Origin: Pseudarthrobacter sp. Fe7
GTDB lineage: Bacteria; Actinomycetota; Actinomycetes; Actinomycetales; Micrococcaceae
NCBI GenBank assembly: GCA_024372495.1
Contig: CP099977.1
Location: 3,720,001-3,784,000 of the forward strand
Length of the DNA: 64,000 bases
Direction of reading: 5' to 3'
The position numbers and the translations under genes were made by a program. The notes under the pieces were generated by a model. It saw only the letters and a list, made by a program, of their open reading frames with translations. It was not told the origin of the DNA and did no database searches. This document shows, piece after piece, positions 57,972 through 64,000 of this stretch; position 1 is the stretch's first letter, and every line of letters begins with the position of its first letter.

Positions 57972-60705
57972 TAGACGAGTCCAGTCAGATCACCCCTTGA
58001 AGTCACGCCCAGTTTGGTGAAGACCTGGTACAGGTGGCCCTCCACGGTGCGGACTGACACGCCCATTTCCATGGCGATGTCACGGTTTGAGGCGCCGCGC
58101 CCGGCCATCCGGGCGATCTGCCGTTCCCGGCTGGTCAGCAGCGGGCTCCCGCTGCTGGGCACGATAGGCAGGTTCAACACGGTGGCGGCAAGGATGTCCA
58201 GCCGGGCCTGCGCCGTCCGCGCCGAAAGGGCGTCCCCGTCCTGGCGGGCGAAATCCACTGCCAGTGCCATGCACCGGGCTTCAACGGCATCGAGTTCGAG
58301 TGTGGCCGCGAGTTCGCCGCCGGCAAGGAGCGCTTTGGCGTCCTTTGTCCTGCTTCCGACCGCGATCAGGCGGGAAACTTCGGCCAAGGGGCCCTGCCGG
58401 CGGCCGGCGATCTCCTCCAAGAGACGGAAGTCGGTGTCGCTGCCGTTCACGGTTGCTGCCAACAGGTAGATACCGGCAACCGTGTGCCTGCCCGCTTCCA
58501 CGTTCCGGCGGGCCCCCTGCTTCAGGGCTGCCACGGCCTCCGAGTCGCCCAGCCAGCGGCCGGCCACCAGGGCGCAGAATTCGATGATGCTTTCCGTGGC
58601 GAAGTCTGCACTGCCGGACATCCTTTGCAGTTTGTTGAGGTACTTGCGGGCAAAGGCGGCATTGCCGGTCTGGGCGTATGCCAGGGCCGTAGCGGCGTAC
58701 GCGGTTCGCAGCGCCGCCTGGACCGGTTGCGCCCAGCTGGGCAGCGGCGGAGATCAGCGGCTCCAGGGCCGCCTCGCCGCGGCCGGAAAAGGCAAAGGCC
58801 ACCCCGGCAGCAAGCTCGGTGGCGGCGCTGCGGTACGGCAGCCGGTGGGGCTGACCCGTACCGAAAGGGCTGAGGAGATCGATGCAGCGCCGCCACTGGC
58901 CGGCCACCAGCAGGACGAAGTAGGCCTCCCTGACATAGCGCTCGCGCAGGCCCACAATGTGTGATGCGTCGGTGAGCTGGCCGCCCAGTTGCCGCATGAG
59001 GCCCAGCGCATCCATCTCGCGCCCGGTCAGGGCCAGGGCGCTCATCAGGGTGATCGCGGACTGGAGCCGGAACCCGGTGTCCGGGTTGGTGGCGGGGTCC
59101 GCCGCCCGCTCGAGCGCAGGGATGAGGGCTGCGTAATCGCCGGCGTGGGCCCGGTATTCGAATTCGCTTAAGGAGATGCGGTTCGCTGCCACCGCCGCGG
59201 GTGCAGGCCAGGAAGAGTGCGGCACTGTTTTATCCAGCCATTCCCGCGCGGAGGCGAGCAGTTCCGGGATCCTGCCCGCCTGCTCCGGAATGGACCGCAT
59301 GACCCGCGCCCTGGCGGCGATTACCTGGGCGTACTCCTCAGGATCGAGGGCCTCAAGTTCGGGCCGTGAAATATCTTCCAGGGCGCAAAGGGCCTGGACC
59401 GGCATGTCCAACTGAAGGTAGGCCGCAGCCTTTTGCCGCTGCGCCGGCGCCCACTGGGCGTCGGTCCGCCGGAGCATTTCTGCATAGGTCAGGGCAAACC
59501 GGGGGTCGAAGAGCTGGACAGCGGCCTGCGCCGCGGCCAACGCCAGCGCAGGGCTCAGTTCGGCCTCGCACTCATGGGTCCAGGCGGCGAAGGACATCAA
59601 TTCCTCAACCGTCATGGTTTCCGGGTCCGGCTCCCCGCCGCCCAGCAACACGCTGCGGAGCTCCCGGCGCCGGGAAATGCTCAACCAGGTCCTGACGACG
59701 TCCCCGATGTATTTCTCCCGCAGCGACACCCAGCGGTGCTCGGAGTCATCGATCTCCAGCAGTCCGCCGTCTTCCATGTCCGCAACCACTTCCGCGCCGT
59801 AGATGGCGGTAAGGCCGGAGAGTTCCACCCGCCGGGCGCAGGAGAGCATCTCGATGACCTCCCGGGTTTCGGACGTTTCCCGCGACCAGCGGGAGCGGAC
59901 AATATCGTCAAGGCTGGCAGCGCCGTCGAGCACCACCTTGTCCCGCAGCGTCCAGACGGAGTCTGACAGGACCAGGTTCCCGGAAAGCTGCTGTTCGGTG
60001 ACCAGGGCCTTGAGCAGCAGGGGGTTTCCACCCACCATTTGGTGGTAGGTGCTGACCAGTGAGGAGGCGACGCGATGACCCAGCAGGGACAGCAGGACCT
60101 GCCGGGTCTGCAGGCTCGTTAAGGTTGCTGAGCCGCACTTCGGTCAGCTTCCGGTCCGTCAGCAGCCAGTGGAAGTCCGCGGGCAGGTCACTGGAGTTGG
60201 GGGCAACGGCAACAATTTTTGCTGTAAAGGTCAGCAAGACGTTCAGCAGCACCCCGGCGCTCAAGTCATCGATGCTGGCGGAGGTGTCCAGCGTTATGAC
60301 GCATGGCCTTCCGGCGGCGTCGCTGCGGATAAGCGAGGTGATGCCGCGCAGGATGGCGGTGGGCGACCCCATGTAGGCCTGCGGCAGCCGGGCCAGCAGG
60401 AACGACAGGCAGCCATACGGGGTGGTGGAGCCGGAAGGCACGCTCCGCAGCTGGAGAGACCAGACATCGGGTCCCAGGTCTGCCACTGCTGCGCGGGCCA
60501 GGGAGGACTTGCCCACTCCCCTGGCACCGGTAATCACGACACCCAGGGAGTTTTCGCTGGTCAGTGCGGTGCGGACGGCGTCGAGGTTCGCGCTTCGTGC
60601 AGGCATGGACCATTGCTGGCCCTCCGGCGCCCCGGAGGTTTGCGTGGGCAGCCCGTCACCTTGCGGCGTTGACCCACGTCCCCAGCTGAGTGGCTCGATT
60701 GACAT
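57971..60705 (-). CDS. LuxR-type regulator with ATPase domain (LAL-like), first of a pair (frame broken twice)
   Basis: About 911 residues from ATG 60705, with AGGGGA about 8 bases upstream. Walker A is TGARGVGKSSLARAA, and the Walker B region is CVITLDTSASIDD. A long helical repeat region follows, and the C-terminal LuxR domain reads LLTSRERQIARMAGRGASNR and MGVSVRTVEGHLYQVFTKLG. Frame breaks: an extra base at 60112-60116 (AGCT written AGGCT on the plus strand; true NLNELQTRQVLLSLLG) and another near 58735 within a GCGC/ACCGGT stretch. It heads a two-gene operon with its paralogue. A perfect inverted repeat overlaps its leader and ribosome site (60717-60742). Confidence 0.86.
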
Positions 60706-60716
60706 GAACTTTTCCC

Positions 60717-60742
60717 CTACATCCTGCAATAGCGGGATGTAG
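60717..60742. promoter_or_regulatory. Inverted repeat CTACATCC-N10-GGATGTAG over the LAL operon leader
   Basis: Perfect 8-base arms at 60717-60724 and 60735-60742, 12 bases before the ATG of the first LAL gene and touching its ribosome-binding sequence. It could be an operator for the LuxR domain itself, or an mRNA hairpin limiting translation. The two readings cannot be separated from sequence. Confidence 0.55.
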
Positions 60743-60814
60743 CCCCTTTGCTCCCCCGCATAGGAAGAAGAGTACCCTGTGCCACAGACAAGGAAATAGG
60801 GCCGGAAGGAACTT

Positions 60815-61420
60815 TTACGATTCCGGCTGGCGGGACCCGGCTTTGGCGGGGTGGAACCGCTGCTGGGCGGCGGTGAGCCCTTCACGGAGCAAGGACTCGA
60901 CGGCATCGGCGGCGTCGTCCAGCAGGAAGGGTAATTCCTTGTGCTCCGCGGTGCCGAAATCGCGCAAGACAAAGTCGGCAGTGTCCATCCTGCCGGGCGG
61001 TCTTCCCACCCCGACACGGACCCTCAGGTAGTCCTTGGTACCGAGCGCCTTGGAGATGTCCCGCAGCCCGTTGTGGCCGCCTTCCCCGCCGCCAAGCTTG
61101 AGTTTGACCGTGTTGAACGGAATATCGATCTCGTCATGGACGGCAACGACATGGTCTGCGGAGATGCCGTAGAAATTGGCGAGGGCGGAGACCGGGCCGC
61201 CGGAGACGTTCATGTAGCTCATCGGTTTTGCCAGTACCACCCTGGGCCCGCCGATGCCCAGCCGGCCTTCGAGGACCTGGGCACGGGTTTTGTGGGTTTT
61301 GAAGCCGGCACCAATGCGGCCGGCGAGTTCGTCGAGCACCATCTGGCCCACGTTATGCCTGTTGCCTTGGTACTGCGTGCCGGGGTTGCCGAGGCCAACG
61401 ATCAGCCAGGTGTCAGTCAT
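60815..61420 (-). CDS. pth: Peptidyl-tRNA hydrolase
   Basis: 201 residues from ATG 61420. It frees tRNA from prematurely released peptidyl-tRNA, an essential recycling step. Signatures: LIVGLGNPGTQYQGNRHNVG with catalytic His and the Asn in RHNVG, KPMSYMNVSGGPV, HDEIDIPFNTVKLK with the catalytic Asp region, and GGGEGGHNGLRDI. The length is normal and the frame is clean. In the glmU-prs-rplY-pth order seen here it is the last gene, after a hairpin at 61490. The 109 bases downstream to the LAL operon carry that operon's promoter. Confidence 0.95.
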   Translation of the reverse strand: MTDTWLIVGLGNPGTQYQGNRHNVGQMVLDELAGRIGAGFKTHKTRAQVLEGRLGIGGPRVVLAKPMSYMNVSGGPVSALANFYGISADHVVAVHDEIDIPFNTVKLKLGGGEGGHNGLRDISKALGTKDYLRVRVGVGRPPGRMDTADFVLRDFGTAEHKELPFLLDDAADAVESLLREGLTAAQQRFHPAKAGSRQPES

Positions 61421-61489
61421 GGATTCAATCCTAGGGGGCGGCGTGGACGGGATGGCAACGCAGGGAAGAACGCCGGCCTGCGGACACGG

Positions 61490-61521
61490 CAGTGGCCGGG
61501 CCCCTGGGGGTCCGGCCACTG
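61490..61521. terminator. Hairpin after rplY
   Basis: CAGTGGCCGG (61490-61499) pairs with CCGGCCACTG (61512-61521), 19 bases after the rplY stop on the minus strand and 70 bases before pth. It is a probable full or partial terminator separating pth from rplY. No marked T run. Confidence 0.65.
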
Positions 61522-61539
61522 TCAGGAACTGCTGGGTGG

Positions 61540-62160
61540 TTACTCGGCTGCGGCTTCTTCTGCTGCGGGAGCTTCCTCTGCTGCGCCTTCTGCGGGAGCT
61601 TCGGTTTCTGTTTCCTCGGCGATTTCGACAGCCTCGGAGATGTTCACCACGAGTGCTTCGGCGTCGGTCAGGAGGACGGTGCCCTTGGGCAGGACCAGGT
61701 CGGAGGCGTGGACGTGCTCGCCGGCGGCGCGGCCTTCGATGCTGACCTCGATGGCGGTGGGCAGGTGGGTTGCTTCAGCCTCGAGGGACACAACCGTCAG
61801 TTCCAGGTTATGGACGGTGCCGGGAGCGGTTTCGCCCGTAGTGTGGACCGGAACGTCAACGGTGACCTTCTCGCCCTGGCGGACAGTCAGGAGGTCGATG
61901 TGCTCGATGATCTGCTTTACGGGATCGCGCTGGACATCCTTGACCAGGGCCAGGTGGCCCTCGCCGTTGATGTCCAGGGACAGCAGGGCGTTGGGGGTGC
62001 GGACGGCCAGGGTGGTGGCCTTTGCCGGCAGGGTGACGTGGATGGGCTCTGCGCCGTGGCCGTAGATGACCGCAGGGATCAGGTTGGCCATCCGGGCGCG
62101 GCGGGCATAGCCCTTGCCGAATTCGGTGCGCAGTTCTGCTGCGAGCTTCTGCTCAGACAT
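61540..62160 (-). CDS. rplY: 50S ribosomal protein L25, long CTC form
   Basis: 206 residues from ATG 62160, with AAGGAGA 6 bases upstream. It binds 5S rRNA. Residues 1-95 are the L25 domain (LAAELRTEFGKGYARRAR, MANLIPAVIYGHG). Residues about 96-180 are the TL5/CTC beta domain (VPVHTTGETAPGTVHNLE), and the last 28 residues are an Ala/Glu-rich acidic tail typical of high-GC actinobacteria. The frame is clean. It is transcribed after prs, with a hairpin in the 229-base gap between them, and ends before the hairpin at 61490. Confidence 0.95.
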   Translation of the reverse strand: MSEQKLAAELRTEFGKGYARRARMANLIPAVIYGHGAEPIHVTLPAKATTLAVRTPNALLSLDINGEGHLALVKDVQRDPVKQIIEHIDLLTVRQGEKVTVDVPVHTTGETAPGTVHNLELTVVSLEAEATHLPTAIEVSIEGRAAGEHVHASDLVLPKGTVLLTDAEALVVNISEAVEIAEETETEAPAEGAAEEAPAAEEAAAE

Positions 62161-62243
62161 GGAAATCTCCTTGAAGACTAAACGGTGTTCAGCAAGGGCG
62201 GAGGTCTGGTGTGACCTTCAACGCCGGGCGGCCGGACGGCGGC

Positions 62244-62272
62244 CCTTCAAGAAGGCAGTCCCCACTTGAAGG
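62244..62272. promoter_or_regulatory. Stem-loop CCTTCAAG/CTTGAAGG in the prs-rplY gap
   Basis: An 8-bp perfect stem (62244-62251 with 62265-62272) and a 13-base loop, 84 bases before rplY. The loop shares CAGTCC with GGACTG just outside the stem, so an alternative fold exists. It could be a weak terminator of prs or a leader element of rplY. The rest of the 62161-62389 gap shows no gene or tRNA. Confidence 0.4.
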
Positions 62273-62389
62273 ACTGATCAGACCCAGTCGATAACGGAGG
62301 CTATGCCCTCCCTCGCCAAGGTATCGGGAAAAGCCTACCAGCGCCGGGACCAATTGTTTAAACCGGACCCGGCGCGGGCAGCGGACGGA

Positions 62390-63370
62390 CTAGGCCTTGC
62401 CGTCGAAGAGGCTGGTGACCGAACCGTCGTCGAACACTTCACGGATGGCCCTGGCAATCAGTGGTGCGATCGAAAGCACCGTCAGCTGCGGGAAGCGCTG
62501 TGACGAATGCAGCGGGAGGGTGTTGGTGACCACCACTTCGCGGGCGCCGGACTCGGAGAGGCGCCGGGCCGCCGGGTCGGAGAAGACGGCGTGGGTGGCC
62601 GCAATGATGACATCCTTGGCGCCGGCGTTCTTCAGGACGGTGACGGCGCCGGAAATGGTTCCGCCGGTATCAATCATGTCGTCGATCAGGACGCAGGTGC
62701 GCCCCTCGATCTGGCCCACCACGGTCTTGGAAACGGCCTGGTTGGGGACCGTGAGGTCACGGCTCTTGTGGACGAAGGCAAGGGGCGCGCCGCCCAGGCG
62801 TTCGGCCCACTGTTCGGCGACCCGGACGCGGCCGGTGTCCGGCGACACGACAGTGATGTTGTCCGACCCCACCCGGGTCCGGATGTAGTCGGCGAGCAGC
62901 GGGATGGCCATCAGATGGTCCACGGGGCCGTCAAAGAAGCCCTGGATCTGCGAAGTATGCAGGTCCACGCTCATGATGCGGTCCGCGCCCGCGGTCTTGT
63001 AGAGGTCCGCCACCAGGCGGGCGGAAATGGGCTCGCGGCCGCGGCCCTTCTTGTCCTGCCGGGCGTAGGGGTAGAACGGCGAAACCACCGTGATCCGCTT
63101 GGCCGAGGCCCGCTTCAGCGAATCAATCATGATCAGCTGTTCCATGAGGTGGTTGTTCAGCGGGGCGGGGTGGGCCTGGATCACGAAAGCGTCCGTACCG
63201 CGGACACTTTCGCCGGCCCGGACGTAGATCTCGCCGTTCGCGAAGTCGTAGGCATCCAGCGGCAGGAGCTCGGTGCCGAGCTCCTTGGCGATTTCCCGGG
63301 CCAGCTCCGGATGGGCCCGCCCGGAGGCCAGCACCAGCTTCTTCTCGCCGTGCGCCGTAATTTCGCTCAT
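62390..63370 (-). CDS. prs: Ribose-phosphate pyrophosphokinase (PRPP synthetase)
   Basis: 326 residues from ATG 63370, 2 bases after the glmU stop. It makes PRPP from ribose-5-phosphate and ATP for nucleotide, histidine and tryptophan synthesis and for decaprenyl-phosphoribose in the cell wall. Signatures of class I enzymes: FANGEIYVRAGESVRG, the ATP loop SPFYPYARQDKKGRGREP, metal site SVDLHTSQIQGFFDGPVDHL, and the PRPP loop VLIDDMIDTGGTISGA. The length is normal and the frame is clean. Confidence 0.96.
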   Translation of the reverse strand: MSEITAHGEKKLVLASGRAHPELAREIAKELGTELLPLDAYDFANGEIYVRAGESVRGTDAFVIQAHPAPLNNHLMEQLIMIDSLKRASAKRITVVSPFYPYARQDKKGRGREPISARLVADLYKTAGADRIMSVDLHTSQIQGFFDGPVDHLMAIPLLADYIRTRVGSDNITVVSPDTGRVRVAEQWAERLGGAPLAFVHKSRDLTVPNQAVSKTVVGQIEGRTCVLIDDMIDTGGTISGAVTVLKNAGAKDVIIAATHAVFSDPAARRLSESGAREVVVTNTLPLHSSQRFPQLTVLSIAPLIARAIREVFDDGSVTSLFDGKA

Positions 63371-63372
63371 TG

Positions 63373-64000
63373 TTACTTGCCCTCTTCTATAGATGCCGGG
63401 GTACTTGAGGAGTCATTGGTGGCCGCCTGGGCCAGTTCCGCGGAACGGGTTCCGGGGCGGTGCGCCGGAACCCAGCCTTCGGTGTTGCGCTGCGCAGCGA
63501 TGCTCAGCGCAAGCGCACCGGCCGGCACGTCCTTGCGGATCACCGCGCCGGCGCCGCTGTAGGCGCCGTCCCCCACGGTGACCGGGGCAACAAAGACGGT
63601 GTTGGAGCCTGTCCGGACGCCCGAGCCGATCACCGTGCGGTGCTTCTTCTCACCGTCGTAATTGGCCGTGATGTTGCCACAGCCGATGTTGGTGTCCTCG
63701 CCGATTTCGGCGTCCCCGGCGTACCCCAGGTGCGAGAGCTTGGAGCCACGGCCGATGGTGACGTTCTTGGTCTCGTAAAAGGCGCCGATCTTGCCCTTTT
63801 CACCCAGCACGGTGCCGGGGCGCAGGTAGGTGAAGGGGCCGACGGCGGCGCGCGGGCCAATAACGGAGCCGGAACCATGGGTGCGGATCACCGTGGCGCC
63901 CTCCCCAACGGTGACATCGGTCAGGGTGGTGTCGGGGCCAACGACGGCGTCCCGCGCCACTGCGGTGGCACCGTGCAGTTGTGTGTTGGGCAGCAGGCGA
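63373..64000 (-). CDS. glmU: Bifunctional UDP-GlcNAc pyrophosphorylase/glucosamine-1-phosphate acetyltransferase, C-terminal part
   Basis: The gene enters from the right edge; about 208 C-terminal residues are visible, without a start. This part is the left-handed beta-helix acetyltransferase: hexapeptide repeats run from VVGPDTTLTDVTVGEGATVI to the end. The catalytic and CoA-site motifs are ETKNVTIGRGSKLSHLGYAG, GCGNITANYDGEKKHRTVIG and the AYSGAGAVIRKDVPAGAL loop. It acetylates glucosamine-1-phosphate as a step to UDP-GlcNAc for peptidoglycan. The last 30 residues (SSSTPASIEEGK) are a disordered tail. Its stop is 2 bases from the prs start, so the two are one operon. Confidence 0.95.
   Translation of the reverse strand, partial: RLLPNTQLHGATAVARDAVVGPDTTLTDVTVGEGATVIRTHGSGSVIGPRAAVGPFTYLRPGTVLGEKGKIGAFYETKNVTIGRGSKLSHLGYAGDAEIGEDTNIGCGNITANYDGEKKHRTVIGSGVRTGSNTVFVAPVTVGDGAYSGAGAVIRKDVPAGALALSIAAQRNTEGWVPAHRPGTRSAELAQAATNDSSSTPASIEEGK

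Noticed and set aside
4587..60116. Programmed ribosomal frameshifting as explanation of the many frame breaks
   Set aside because: Breaks lie in unrelated genes at AGCT, without slippery heptamers or downstream structures, and deletion of a single base restores conserved motifs.
3575..60705. Widespread pseudogene decay
   Set aside because: All interrupted genes keep full conserved motifs and codon bias on both sides of the break, including essential ones such as the carboxylase alpha gene and sufS; errors fall into two narrow classes.
62161..62389. Possible tRNA gene between prs and rplY
   Set aside because: No TpsiC-like GTTCGA-type arm or acceptor pairing could be found on either strand; only a small stem-loop is present.
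1..64000. CRISPR arrays, IS elements, prophage or integrase genes
   Set aside because: No spaced direct repeats, transposase or integrase motifs, or terminal inverted repeats were seen in any frame.

Overview
The base composition (very high GC), the gene content and the gene order point to a Micrococcaceae actinobacterium close to Arthrobacter/Pseudarthrobacter. Supporting features are an acyl-CoA carboxylase alpha/beta/epsilon set with Maf, SufU-type Fe-S assembly, a HemD-winged-helix nitrate regulator of the NnaR type, SCO4848 and DUF2505 proteins, and a glmU-prs-rplY-pth order. The window is mostly chromosomal housekeeping and metabolism. I found no rRNA, tRNA, IS element, prophage or CRISPR array.

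Layout. 1-4.5 kb: the start of a large Ig-like surface protein, a class III adenylate cyclase, a PH-domain protein and biotin ligase. 4.5-18.8 kb: acyl-CoA carboxylase genes (beta and epsilon at 5.7-7.5 kb, biotinylated alpha at 16.6 kb) interleaved with an SDR, a DUF885 peptidase-like protein, PAP2 phosphatase, a dicarboxylate symporter, a TetR/MMPL export pair and Maf. Both carboxylase units carry the same palindrome, TGTAGGTTCCCTACA. 19-29 kb: an amidotransferase, an MHS transporter and nitrate assimilation block 1 (narK, nasA, nasB-like), then an aldehyde dehydrogenase. 29-33.8 kb: a compact minus-strand operon encoding an Lgt-like membrane protein that lacks canonical catalytic residues, two paralogous small membrane proteins, a Tes/MJ0619-like radical SAM enzyme, another membrane protein and a lipoprotein. 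This is the best candidate for an undescribed, probably lipid- or lipoprotein-modifying, system. 33.8-45.8 kb: an Lpd-like flavoprotein and nucleoside catabolism genes (pnp, phosphosugar mutase, deoC), with nitrite assimilation block 2 (nirD, nirB, cobA, nnaR-like, FAD protein) lying between the mutase and deoC. 45.8-64 kb: a DUF457 hydrolase, mfd, small proteins, sufU/sufS, two tandem LuxR/LAL-type ATPase regulators, and pth, rplY, prs and the end of glmU.

How the parts fit. Block 1 imports and reduces nitrate. Block 2 reduces nitrite and makes the siroheme that NirB needs. Both blocks have 11-bp-periodic GlnR-like half-sites upstream. BirA next to the carboxylases supplies the biotin attachment they require.

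Sequence quality. About 35 single-base frame breaks interrupt conserved genes. Roughly 20 are one-base insertions inside an AGCT tetranucleotide (AGCT read as AGCCT or AGGCT). Most of the rest are deletions in C/G runs. I treat the affected genes as intact in the organism and give spans across the breaks; protein positions after a break refer to the reconstructed protein.
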